From: Marinobacter santoriniensis NKSG1
Lineage (GTDB): Bacteria > Pseudomonadota > Gammaproteobacteria > Pseudomonadales > Oleiphilaceae
Direction of reading: 5' to 3'
NCBI RefSeq assembly: GCF_000347775.1
Contig: NZ_APAT01000015.1
Location: 992,001 to 1,056,000, forward strand
DNA: 64,000 bases
Both the position numbers and the translations under genes were made by a program. The notes beneath the pieces were generated by a model that was not told the DNA's origin, ran no database searches, and was given only the letters and a program-made list of their open reading frames with translations. Below, piece by piece: positions 36,604 through 45,970 of this stretch; the first letter of the stretch is position 1; every line of letters starts with the position of its first letter.

Positions 36604-37080
36604 CCTACCTCCTTCCTTTATCTTTATGCGCTTAGCTGTGGTTAAGTAGTGCGCTTTGCCATTCGTGAAAGGCTAACCGCTAGGAAACCCACATCATCCG
36701 ACGCACGAGCTTTGGTTTCTCCATTCACATCAAATTCCTGCAAATCCTAGGTTCGCGACTTCTGTAATCAGTTGACGGCTTGGTTTTTACAGTTACGAAG
36801 CATTGATAGCGCCTTCCAATTTAGGCATTTAGTCTCCCTGCAAGCGGAAGCCGTAACATCAAGCTCTATCAACTCGACCATGTAACAGGGAGAACGCAGA
36901 CGGTTAACCGCAGCAAGAGCCGTGTTAGATACCAAGTGTGCGAAAGAGAGTAGAACAGTACTGAAAGGTCCATCGGCCGTTATCCTTAACATCGGCAGCT
37001 ATCCGTTTTTTATGACTACACATTAGTCCAATTGTAAGCAGACTGCCTAACCACAAAACGTGAAATTTAGTAAATTGGAT
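36604..37080. other. AT-rich intergenic stretch, no gene supported
   Basis: 477 bp between the coiled-coil gene and the urease terminator. The only long frame (36768-36992, minus) has no Shine-Dalgarno and an unusual Cys/Leu-rich composition. No IS ends, tRNA or attachment-site duplication could be found by eye. It probably contains the promoter of 36064-36603 and the right junction of the island. Confidence 0.4.
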
Positions 37081-37084
37081 ACAG

Positions 37085-37113
37085 AAAAAGCCGCCAGTTC
37101 TCCCAAGCGGCTT
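37085..37113 (-). terminator. rho-independent terminator of the urease operon
   Basis: On the minus strand AAGCCGC (37113-37107) pairs with GCGGCTT (37094-37088), and the paired end runs into T5 (37089-37085). It lies 28 bp after the ureJ stop. Confidence 0.75.
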
Positions 37114-37140
37114 CTGTCGGTTACATTCTTTTCGTGGTCA

Positions 37141-37716
37141 TCAAGCAGCCGCCAAATACGCCCCTGCAACCGCCAAAACACCACCAACACCACGACTGAA
37201 CCGGCTATCCGCCTTCAGCATCAAGCTACCCAAGCCACGGCCAACGAGGGTGATCGCGAGCGTAGCGATAGAGAAGCCAGCCAGGAAAGCGGCGAGAGTC
37301 GCCCCTTCCGGCATTTCCGCCCCATGGGCAAAGCCGTGGAACAGCATGAAGGCACCAACCAGAGTGCCACCAACAGCCGTCGGCAGTTTCGCCAGTGTGG
37401 CAATCAAGATGCCGGCCACCAGTACGGAGAAGGTGATGCCGGTTTCCACGCCGGTCATGGTCAGGCCGCTCCAGGCCAGCATGGCGCCGAGGATCATGCC
37501 GCCGATCACGAAGAGCGGTGTGGCGTTTTTCATGGTTTTGCTCTGGCGCACGCTCCAGAAGCCGATGGCGGCCATGGCCAGCAGGTGGTCCAGGCCGAGC
37601 ATGGGGTGCATGAGGCCGCTGGTGAAGCCGCCGTCCGCGTGGCCGGGGTGGGCCATGGCGGCGGATGAGGCGGTCAGCAGGGCGGCGGCGGTTAGGAGTT
37701 TGGAGGTGAGTTTCAT
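37141..37716 (-). CDS. ureJ: HupE/UreJ-family nickel permease candidate
   Basis: 191 aa with a signal-like N-terminus and six membrane helices. The family motif HPGHADGGFTSGLMHPMLGL followed by DHLLAM is complete. A second conserved HGFAHGAEMPEG sits in a later helix. HupE/UreJ proteins move nickel (or act as cobalamin-linked ion channels), supplying metal to urease. It is the last gene of ureDABCEFGJ. Strongly expected to act with UreE/UreG. Confidence 0.88.
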   Translation of the reverse strand: MKLTSKLLTAAALLTASSAAMAHPGHADGGFTSGLMHPMLGLDHLLAMAAIGFWSVRQSKTMKNATPLFVIGGMILGAMLAWSGLTMTGVETGITFSVLVAGILIATLAKLPTAVGGTLVGAFMLFHGFAHGAEMPEGATLAAFLAGFSIATLAITLVGRGLGSLMLKADSRFSRGVGGVLAVAGAYLAAA

Positions 37717-37760
37717 GGTGATTCTCCTGGTGGTTCCTGATTCGTTGTTGGTTTTCTGGC

Positions 37761-38399
37761 TCAGGCCGGTTCGGCCAGTTTAGCCGGTCTTCTTTCGGGC
37801 AGCATGCCGCGTTCAAGAATGAAGCTGATGATCGTGTCCAGCCCTACCCCGTCGTAGAGGTTGGTGAACACGAAGGGCCGTTCGCCCCGCATTTTCTTGC
37901 TGTCGCGCTCCATCACATCCAGGGAGGCGTGTACCTGGTCGGCGATGTCGATCTTGTTGATGATCAGCAGGTCGGATTTGGTGATGCCGGGGCCGCCTTT
38001 GCGGGGGATTTTGTCGCCGGCGGAGACGTCGATCACGTACAGGGTGAGGTCGGACAGTTCCGGGCTGAAGGTGGCGGAGAGGTTGTCGCCGCCGGATTCC
38101 ACGAGGACGAGCTCCAGGTCCGGGTGGCGGCGCTGGAGGTCGTCGATGGCGGCGAGGTTCATGGAGGCATCCTCGCGTATTGCTGTATGGGGGCAGCCGC
38201 CGGTTTCGACGCCAAGGATGCGGTCTGCGGCCAGGGCTTCGTGGCGCAGGAGGAAGTCGGCGTCTTCCCTGGTGTAGATGTCGTTGGTGACGACGGCGAT
38301 GTCGTAGTGGTCCCGGAGGGCTGAGCACAGTTGGCGCAACAGGGCGGTTTTTCCGGAGCCGACGGGGCCGCCTACTCCTACTCTCAGGCAATGTGTCAT
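37761..38399 (-). CDS. ureG: urease accessory GTPase UreG
   Basis: 212 aa from ATG 38399. P-loop [14 protein letters not shown], then [16 protein letters not shown], the metal-linked Cys-Pro-His of [17 protein letters not shown], and nucleotide-recognition NKIDIAD. UreG couples GTP hydrolysis to nickel insertion with UreF-UreD. All switch elements are intact. It is between ureF and ureJ. Confidence 0.96.
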   Translation of the reverse strand: MTHCLRVGVGGPVGSGKTALLRQLCSALRDHYDIAVVTNDIYTREDADFLLRHEALAADRILGVETGGCPHTAIREDASMNLAAIDDLQRRHPDLELVLVESGGDNLSATFSPELSDLTLYVIDVSAGDKIPRKGGPGITKSDLLIINKIDIADQVHASLDVMERDSKKMRGERPFVFTNLYDGVGLDTIISFILERGMLPERRPAKLAEPA

Positions 38400-38494
38400 G
38401 TTGGGTCTCCTATCTGAGTTCAAACTCCGAGTGGGTCGGCAAGGGGTTACCACTCGCCTTCTCATGTTCGGCGTTGCTTTCTGATATTTGGCTT

Positions 38495-39208
38495 CTAACT
38501 TCTGAACAGTCGTGAGTATTGGGTTTCGTGTAACGCGCTTCCGAGCGCCAGGCCCGGCAGGATCGGGCCGAGTTCGTCGTCTTTCCGCGCCAGTGCCGTG
38601 TCCACCGCGCCTACCAGTTGTGGCCGTAATCGTTCAATGGTCCGCTGGGCGGCGGTGTGCCCAAGGGGCAGTGCCTTGCAGGCGACGGCGAGCTGGTTTT
38701 CGAGCCAGGCCCAGGCGAAGCCGAGCAGGGTCTGGCGGATCGGCACGAGGCGTTTGTGGGCGGCCCAGGCGAACATGGTGATGTAGCCGGGGTCGTCCGG
38801 TATAAGGTGTTCCGCTGGCAGCAGGTCGAGGTTGCGCAATAGGGTGACCAGTGCGGCGCCGAGGCGGGTGTCTTCGTCGCTGAGTTCGGCGGTCTCCCGG
38901 GTGGCTTGGAGCCAGTGGTTCCATTCCCTGAGTGCAGCCGCGTCTTCGGTCGCCCAGGCCTTCTGGAAACGCGCCAGCAGGGGCAGTTCGCATCGGCTTA
39001 GGCCGTCTTCGAGTACGCCTTCAACCCAGTCTGCCAGTTCTGCTTCGTTCTTCACCCAGCCCAGTTCGAAGGCGCTTTCCAGGCCCTGGGACCAGGCGAA
39101 GGCGCCAATGGGCAGTGCGGGGCTGACCAGTTGCATCAGGCCCAGCAGGGCGAGGTCGCCGGTGTTGGCGGCGACTGCCTCAGTGGGTGTGTTTGTGGTG
39201 ATGGCCAT
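38495..39208 (-). CDS. ureF: urease accessory protein UreF
   Basis: 237 aa from ATG 39208, which overlaps ureE by 29 bp. UreF hallmarks: [39 protein letters not shown] and [19 protein letters not shown]. UreF binds UreD and apo-urease and gates UreG GTPase during nickel loading. The much longer in-frame upstream extension reads ureE sequence in another frame and is not coding. Confidence 0.94.
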   Translation of the reverse strand: MAITTNTPTEAVAANTGDLALLGLMQLVSPALPIGAFAWSQGLESAFELGWVKNEAELADWVEGVLEDGLSRCELPLLARFQKAWATEDAAALREWNHWLQATRETAELSDEDTRLGAALVTLLRNLDLLPAEHLIPDDPGYITMFAWAAHKRLVPIRQTLLGFAWAWLENQLAVACKALPLGHTAAQRTIERLRPQLVGAVDTALARKDDELGPILPGLALGSALHETQYSRLFRS

Positions 39209-39722
39209 GGCTGTGCTCGTGGTGGTGGCTGTGTCCGTCGCCGTGGGAATGCCCGTGGGATTGACCGGCCTGGGCGTAGGCGCCGGGTTCGGGGTCGAAC
39301 GGGGCGGTGTGGTGCACCACGGTGGCGCCGAGGCGTTCGGCCAGTTCTTCCAGCACGTGGTCCGGCGGGAAGCGTACGTAGCTGCCCTGCTCGTCCCGGC
39401 CGATCGCGAGGGTGACGTGGCGATTGCCCAGGTGGTAGCACAGGCGCGCCAGGGGTTGGCCGCTTTCGATGCGGGCGGTGACCACCGATTCGTCGGCGGC
39501 GCGGATGCGGATGATTTCGCCGGTTCTGGCCTGCAGCAGGTCGCCGTCGCGCAGCACGGGGCCACGGTCCAGGAACAGGCCGACGTCCACTTTGGTTTCG
39601 GTGGTGGCGCGCAGGCGGCCACGGATGCGCAGTTCGTAGGGCAGGATCAGGTTGTCGTGGATTTCGCTGGTGTCGATGCCGGTGCTTTGGGCATCGCCGA
39701 TGCGTTCTGTCAGTTCCAACAT
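39180..39722 (-). CDS. ureE: urease nickel metallochaperone UreE
   Basis: 180 aa from ATG 39722. The peptide-binding N-terminal half (LRATTETKVDVGLFLDRGPV) and C-terminal metal half (LCYHLGNRHVTLAIG) are standard. It ends in a long tail with about 14 His in 25 residues, a strong nickel-storage sequence like that of Klebsiella UreE. It hands nickel to UreG. The overlap with ureF suggests coupled translation. Confidence 0.95.
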   Translation of the reverse strand: MLELTERIGDAQSTGIDTSEIHDNLILPYELRIRGRLRATTETKVDVGLFLDRGPVLRDGDLLQARTGEIIRIRAADESVVTARIESGQPLARLCYHLGNRHVTLAIGRDEQGSYVRFPPDHVLEELAERLGATVVHHTAPFDPEPGAYAQAGQSHGHSHGDGHSHHHEHSHGHHHKHTH

Positions 39723-39742
39723 ACGTCTCTCCATGTCCGGGC

Positions 39743-41446
<1,704 letters not shown>

Positions 41447-41473
41447 GCTATCCCTCTCTGAACTTGGGAGCCG

Positions 41474-41587
41474 GGGTCAGTTGGGCTCTCCCTTCCGGGA
41501 AACGCTCCTTGCGGCACGTCCATGTGGCGCTTGAGCTCCGCCATCCATGGCTCCGCACATTCCCGGAAGGGAGAGCCCAACCGACCC
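41474..41587 (-). repeat. long-stem branched palindrome, copy 1
   Basis: Arms 41474-41501 and 41560-41587 pair over 28 bp with one mismatch (22 bp perfect at the core). The 58-nt loop holds two smaller hairpins: CACGTCCATGTG and GCCATCCATGGC. The loop end GCCATCCATGGCTCCGCAC is identical to copy 2 at 62836-62944 although the stems share no sequence. It starts 6 nt after the ureB stop and ends 27 nt before ureC. Confidence 0.85.
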
Positions 41588-41593
41588 TGCCAA

Positions 41594-41911
41594 TCATTTC
41601 GTGGAGTCCAACTTGCCCATGACTTCACCGCGGAAGCCGTATATTTCGCGCGTACCGGCGAACGGAATCAGGGTGACCGAACGTGTCTGGCCCGGTTCGA
41701 ACCGGATCGCGGTGCCGGCAGCCACGTCGAGGCGGTAGCCTTTCGCCTTTGCGCGGTCGAAATCCAGCGCGGGGTTAGCTTCCGCGAAGTGGTAGTGGGA
41801 GCCGATCTGGACCGGGCGGTCACCGGTGTTGGAAACGTCGAGTTCGATGCGTTCGCGGCCCGCGCAGAGTTCGATGTCGCCGTTCTGGATCTGGTATTCG
41901 CCGGGGATCAT
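41594..41911 (-). CDS. ureB: urease beta subunit
   Basis: 105 aa from ATG 41911 (GGAGC upstream); six codons of in-frame upstream sequence are unlikely. Typical Ure[36 protein letters not shown] and [10 protein letters not shown]. It forms the (ABC)3 urease core with UreA and UreC. It is 10 bp downstream of ureA. Confidence 0.96.
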   Translation of the reverse strand: MIPGEYQIQNGDIELCAGRERIELDVSNTGDRPVQIGSHYHFAEANPALDFDRAKAKGYRLDVAAGTAIRFEPGQTRSVTLIPFAGTREIYGFRGEVMGKLDSTK

Positions 41912-41921
41912 GGTTCGCTCC

Positions 41922-42224
41922 TCAAACAATCGGGTTATGGACGGTGACCAGCTTGGTGCCGTCCGGGAAGGTGGCTTCGACCTGGACTTCGTGAACCATG
42001 TCGGCCACGCCGTCCATGACGTCTTCCCGGGTGAGGATTTCGGTGCCGGCGCTCATGAGTTCTGCGACGGTTCGGCCTTCGCGGGCGCCTTCCATGATTT
42101 CGGCGCTGATCAGGGCAATGGCTTCCGGGTAGTTCAGCTTCAGGCCCTTGGCTTTGCGGCGCTCGGCGAGCAGCGCGGCGGTGAAGAGCATGAGCTTGTC
42201 TTTGTCTCTGGGGGTGAGTTCCAT
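41922..42224 (-). CDS. ureA: urease gamma subunit
   Basis: 100 aa, full length. UreA features: [40 protein letters not shown] and [15 protein letters not shown]. It is the small structural subunit of urease. Second gene of the operon, 26 bp after ureD. Confidence 0.97.
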   Translation of the reverse strand: MELTPRDKDKLMLFTAALLAERRKAKGLKLNYPEAIALISAEIMEGAREGRTVAELMSAGTEILTREDVMDGVADMVHEVQVEATFPDGTKLVTVHNPIV

Positions 42225-42250
42225 GGATGGCTCCGTATTTGTAATGGGCT

Positions 42251-43162
42251 TCAGGTAAGCCAGATTCGGGGCGTGTGGGCCGGTACGCCGGTAAGGAGCG
42301 GGCGTAACAGGTGCCAGGCCTGTTCACACAGGGCCCAGGCTTCGTTGCGGCTGTTGCCCAGGTAGCGCAGGAGCAGTACGCCCCGGCGGCGGGTGACGGC
42401 CCAGCGGTGGTTGTCCGGGAGTTGTTCTCTCAGTGCGTCGATGGCGGCGGTTTCGTCGTCGAGGCCGACGGCCCAGAGGGTGGCCTGGACGGTGGCGCCA
42501 CCCTGCCCCCAGCGCCCGGTGAAGCGGCGGTGAGCGGGATCCAGGAGCTGGCGTTCCAGCCACAGGGGGATGCCGTTCTGGCTGAGGTGAAATCGTTGTT
42601 CCAGGGCGCCGGTGGCGAAGGGCAGGTCGCTGGCCGGGCGGCCGAGGGCGAGGACTTCCCAGCCCAGGGTTCGGGCGCCGGGTTCGAGTTCGATGGTGGT
42701 GGTCTGTCGGCCCCGGGAGCCGTCGAAGGCGATGGTTTCCTGGGGCAGGTATTCAAGGATGGCGTTTCTGGCCACCTGCAGTCGGGTGTGCTGGCCCCAG
42801 GCGACGCCGTGGCTGTCGGCTTTGTAGAGTTTCGCGGCGGCCGGGGTGGTTAGCAGGGCGTGGCCGCCTTCGGCGACGGAGGCGCTGATGTGCAGTTCGT
42901 CCCCGCTGACCAGTCCGCCGGGCGGGTGCAGCAGGTAGACGTGGCAGCAGCCGGTTTTGCCTTCCGGGTAGAAGGGGCGCTGGACCCGCAGCGGGCCCCG
43001 GTGCCAACGGCGGGCCAGCCGGGTGACCGGCGCATCGGCGCCTTCGTCCCTGGTTTCGAAACCGAGGGAGAGCGCGGCCGCCCAGCGGCGTTCGCCGTCG
43101 AAGCGGTGGCCGGAGGCGTGGGCGCCGGACCGGAGCAATGTGGTGTCTTCAAGTGTGGGCAT
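42251..43162 (-). CDS. ureD: urease accessory protein UreD (UreH)
   Basis: 303 aa. UreD signatures: [43 protein letters not shown] and [13 protein letters not shown]. It is the scaffold that, with UreF and UreG, channels nickel to apo-urease. First gene of the operon; its promoter should lie in the 240 bp upstream (43163-43404), where no other gene is seen. Confidence 0.95.
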   Translation of the reverse strand: MPTLEDTTLLRSGAHASGHRFDGERRWAAALSLGFETRDEGADAPVTRLARRWHRGPLRVQRPFYPEGKTGCCHVYLLHPPGGLVSGDELHISASVAEGGHALLTTPAAAKLYKADSHGVAWGQHTRLQVARNAILEYLPQETIAFDGSRGRQTTTIELEPGARTLGWEVLALGRPASDLPFATGALEQRFHLSQNGIPLWLERQLLDPAHRRFTGRWGQGGATVQATLWAVGLDDETAAIDALREQLPDNHRWAVTRRRGVLLLRYLGNSRNEAWALCEQAWHLLRPLLTGVPAHTPRIWLT

Positions 43163-43404
43163 CAGGCCTCCTTCCCGAGTGATTCACCGTTTGCATCCGG
43201 CGTTCCAGAGTCCGGACATTCCATTTCAAAACAGTGGGTTAACGCAGATATTCGGCATCAAGGCGGCGCAATGCTCCGACCGCGTTGCACGGTCATCGGG
43301 CATTTGATGATTTTTCTGGTGCGCGTGCACCGTGGGCAGGCACAGGCGGCCTGAAATACTGAACATTGATTCACTGTTAATGCATTTCAGGACACTTACA
43401 GGGG

Positions 43405-43422
43405 TGTAAGAAATGTCTCACG
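43405..43422 (+). promoter_or_regulatory. GacA/UvrY-box-like palindrome
   Basis: TGTAAG-N6-CTCACG; the consensus upstream element of Rsm/Csr small-RNA genes is TGTAAG-N6-CTTACA, so ten of twelve defined positions match. A further CTTACA (43395-43400) overlaps the region. It is about 65 bases upstream of the predicted start of the RNA; in known cases the distance is often larger. Confidence 0.55.
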
Positions 43423-43477
43423 TTCCGCAGAGCGGATGTCCGATTTTGCCGACGGGTGTCAGGACTAGAATGGGAAG

Positions 43478-43666
43478 TGTCAGGGATGACAGCCAGCAAG
43501 GATCGTTGGCTCAAGGATGAACACTCCAGGGATTTGGAGTTGCCCACCGGATCGGGCACAAGGATGACCACACGGACGACGCGCTCAGGATGATGCGCAG
43601 CCTGAAGGACCAGGCAGGGGTCAGCCACGGAGCCCGGGGCCACATGGAATGTGGTCCCGGTCCGTG
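43478..43666 (+). ncRNA. candidate CsrA-sequestering small RNA (CsrB/RsmZ type)
   Basis: No gene is coded, but the strand folds into successive short hairpins with GGA exposed in the loop: TGTC-AGGGAT-GACA (43478), GCCA..AAGGAT..TGGC (43492), ACTCCA-GGGATT-TGGAGT (43523), TGCCC-ACCGGATC-GGGCA (43541), GCGC-TCAGGATGAT-GCGC (43581), CCTG-AAGGAC-CAGG (43601). The end is an 18-bp stem (43626-43666) with GGA as its whole loop. Loop GGA (ANGGA) is the CsrA/RsmA binding site. A -10-like TAGAAT lies at 43464-43469 with a GacA-like box upstream. No T-run follows the last stem, so the 3' end may be processed or it may be the leader of the next gene. Confidence 0.72.
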
Positions 43667-43735
43667 CACTTGCTGCTGGATTGACGTCCCTGCTCCCAAT
43701 CACAACGACGTTACTCAATCTCAGGAGCAAGCTTC

Positions 43736-44005
43736 ATGAAACGTACACCGATCATCGCCACCCTCGTTCTGCTTTTCAGCCTGTTCAGCGGTTTCGCCCA
43801 GGCCGAAGGCGAAGCCGTGAACATCAACACCGCAGACGTGGCCACCCTGGCGAGCCTGAACGGCATTGGCGACAGCAAGGCGCAGGCCATCGTCAGCTAC
43901 CGCGAGTCCCATGGTCCGTTTGCGTCCGCCGAGGATCTGGCGCTGGTCAAGGGCATTGGCGCGCGTACCGTCGAGAAGAACGCCGAACGCCTGACGGTGA
44001 AATAA
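43736..44005 (+). CDS. ComEA-like helix-hairpin-helix exported protein
   Basis: 89 aa. Signal peptide MKRTPIIATLVLLFSLFSGF with cleavage near AQA. One tandem HhH unit (VNINTADVATLASLNGIGDS, ALVKGIGARTVEKNAERL) binds double-stranded DNA backbone. Small periplasmic ComEA relatives draw DNA through the outer membrane in competence, working with type IV pili. AGGAG precedes the ATG. It follows the candidate sRNA by about 70 bp. Confidence 0.88.
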   Translation: MKRTPIIATLVLLFSLFSGFAQAEGEAVNINTADVATLASLNGIGDSKAQAIVSYRESHGPFASAEDLALVKGIGARTVEKNAERLTVK

Positions 44006-44014
44006 AGCCCTCCC

Positions 44015-44043
44015 GGCAGCAGCGCCCTGCTGCTGCCTTCCCA
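44015..44043 (+). terminator. terminator-like hairpin after comEA-like gene
   Basis: GGCAGCAGC (44015-44023) and GCTGCTGCC (44029-44037) form a perfect 9-bp stem with a 5-nt loop, followed by TTCCC. The T-run is short. Confidence 0.6.
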
Positions 44044-44120
44044 GAAAGTCGTCTGGCAAGGCCGCGATTGCCGCCCTATTATTGGTGGGAACAAGAACCG
44101 ACTTCCGAACTGGCGGCACT

Positions 44121-44888
44121 ATGGCGGATCCCATCAAGGTTTACCCTTCCAAACCCCGTAAGGTGTATTACTTCGGCACCTGTCTGGTGGACATGTTCTA
44201 TCCGGATGCCGGGATTGCCGGCGTGGAACTGCTGGAGCGCGAAGGCATCGAGGTGATTTTCCCCCAGGGCCAGACCTGCTGCGGCCAGCCGGCCTACACA
44301 TCCGGTTATCATGATGAAGCCCGTGCCGTGGCGGATGCCCAGCTCGACCTGTTCCCGGAGGACTGGCCGATTGTGGTGCCGTCCGGTTCCTGTGGCGGCA
44401 TGATGCGCCAGCATTATCCGGCGCTGTTCCGCGATACCCCTCGGGAAACACAGGCCGCGGAGATTGCCGGCCGGGTGTGGGAACTGACGGATTTCCTGCT
44501 GAATGTCTGCCACATCAAGCTGGAGGATCTGGGCGAGCCGGTCACGGTGGCCATGCACACCTCCTGTTCCGCCCGCCGGGAAATGGGTGTGGCGGAGGTA
44601 GGCCCTGCCCTGCTGCGCCAGCTGAAAAATGTAAACCTGGTGGAACAGGTGCGCCCGGAGGAATGCTGTGGCTTTGGCGGCACGTTTGCGGTCCGCCATC
44701 CGGAGATTTCCTCGGCCATGGTCAGTGAGAAAGTGGAGACCCTCGTCGACACCGGCGCCCGGGAATTCGTGACCACCGACTGCGGCTGTCTGATGAACAT
44801 TGCCGGCTACGCCGAGAAGAACGAACAGCCGTTGTCCGGCGAGCACATTCTGTCCTTCCTGCACAAACGAACCTTTCAGAAGCCTTAA
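44121..44888 (+). CDS. lutA: L-lactate dehydrogenase complex subunit LutA/LldE
   Basis: 255 aa from ATG 44121. Two cysteine-rich CCG domains: YYFGTCLVDMFYPDAG...TCCGQPAYTSG in the first half and MHTSCSARREMG...ECCGFGGTFAV in the second. LutA/LldE is one of three Fe-S subunits that oxidise L-lactate to pyruvate and pass electrons to the respiratory chain. Its usual partners LutB and LutC are not adjacent but 4.8 kb downstream. An 18-nt palindrome (TTCCATTA/TAATGGAA, 44903-44920) follows the stop. Confidence 0.92.
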   Translation: MADPIKVYPSKPRKVYYFGTCLVDMFYPDAGIAGVELLEREGIEVIFPQGQTCCGQPAYTSGYHDEARAVADAQLDLFPEDWPIVVPSGSCGGMMRQHYPALFRDTPRETQAAEIAGRVWELTDFLLNVCHIKLEDLGEPVTVAMHTSCSARREMGVAEVGPALLRQLKNVNLVEQVRPEECCGFGGTFAVRHPEISSAMVSEKVETLVDTGAREFVTTDCGCLMNIAGYAEKNEQPLSGEHILSFLHKRTFQKP

Positions 44889-45025
44889 TCAGCCGTAATG
44901 CTTTCCATTATTTAATGGAATTGAATCAGGTACTTACTGTCCCTACGTTCTGGCTCGGGCGCACTTCCTGCGCCTGAGATCCCGTTTTTCGAGAAAAACA
45001 CCAACACCCAGAACGGAGTTTGCCC

Positions 45026-45970
45026 ATGATTCAGGTGGAACACCTGACCCGTCGCTATGGCGAGGTCACCGCAGTGGATGACGTGTCGTTCTCCATTGGC
45101 TCCGGAGAGGTCGTGGGATTGCTCGGCCACAACGGCGCCGGCAAGACCACGATCATGAAAATGCTCACCGGCTATCTCGAACCCACGTCCGGAACGATCC
45201 GTGTGGATCACCTGACGGTGGGGCCGGATACCCGCCAGATCCAGGCCCGCATCGGTTATCTGCCGGAGAACTGCCCGGTATGGCCGGAGATGACGGTGAT
45301 CGACTTCCTCCACTACCAGGCGTCCCTGCACGGTATCCCGGAGAACGAACGCACCATGGCCATCGCCCGGGCCATCCAGCGGGCGGACCTGAAAGCCAAG
45401 GCCACCGATGAAATCCAGACCCTTTCCCGCGGCTACCGACAGCGGGTCGGTGTAGCCCAGGCCATCCTCCACCAGCCGGACATCGTGATCCTGGACGAAC
45501 CCACCAACGGCCTCGACCCCACCCAGATACACCAGATGCGGGACCTGATCCGCGAACTCTCGAAAACCTCTACCGTCATTGTCTCCACCCACATCCTGCA
45601 GGAAGTGCAGGCGGTGTGTGAGCGGGTGCTGATCATGCGCGCGGGCAAAATGGTGATCGACAAGCGACTGGACGAACTCCGGGAGAGCGATCGCATCCGG
45701 CTGGTAACGGGCGCAGACGCACGGCCGGCCCTGGAGCGGGTGGCGAAGCTGTCGGTGGTGGAGCCGATTCGCACCGACTCCGGCCGGGACAGCCACGGCC
45801 AGTCTTCCGGCCAGCGTTACGAGTATCGCCTGCTGGCCGATGAAACCCTGCTGCCGGAAATCGCCAGCCAGCTGGTGGCCGCCAACGTACCCATCCTGAA
45901 CCTGTCACCGGATGAGCGGGACCTGGAGCGGGTGTTTGCCGAAGTCAACGGGGAGGTAGAGCATGGCTGA
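45026..45970 (+). CDS. ABC transporter ATPase, GldA-like
   Basis: 314 aa from ATG 45026 (GGAG upstream). Walker A GHNGAGKTT, Q-loop region IGYLPENCPVWPEM, signature LSRGYRQRVGVAQ, Walker B VILDEPTNGLD, switch His in STHILQEV. The C-terminal 90 residues resemble the GldA-type regulatory tail. It pairs with the downstream GldFG-like fusion (8-bp overlap). The substrate is unknown; relatives act in gliding-type or polymer export systems. Confidence 0.88.
   Translation: MIQVEHLTRRYGEVTAVDDVSFSIGSGEVVGLLGHNGAGKTTIMKMLTGYLEPTSGTIRVDHLTVGPDTRQIQARIGYLPENCPVWPEMTVIDFLHYQASLHGIPENERTMAIARAIQRADLKAKATDEIQTLSRGYRQRVGVAQAILHQPDIVILDEPTNGLDPTQIHQMRDLIRELSKTSTVIVSTHILQEVQAVCERVLIMRAGKMVIDKRLDELRESDRIRLVTGADARPALERVAKLSVVEPIRTDSGRDSHGQSSGQRYEYRLLADETLLPEIASQLVAANVPILNLSPDERDLERVFAEVNGEVEHG

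Noticed and set aside
36000..36720. Possible integron attC sites around the coiled-coil gene
   Set aside because: Candidate core sites do not fit GTTRRRY/RYYYAAC with proper pairing.
36768..36992. 74-aa minus-strand ORF
   Set aside because: No ribosome site, odd Cys-rich composition and no recognised family; kept only as a note in the intergenic entry.
38495..39622. A 375-aa UreF with a long N-terminal extension
   Set aside because: The first about 138 codons read ureE in another frame; ATG 39208 gives normal UreF.
43377..43730. 117-aa minus-strand ORF in the ureD-comEA gap
   Set aside because: No Shine-Dalgarno or family similarity; the plus-strand RNA structure explains the region better.
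44903..44920. TTCCATTA/TAATGGAA palindrome as a terminator of lutA
   Set aside because: AT-rich 8-bp stem without a T-run; too weak to call, mentioned with lutA only.
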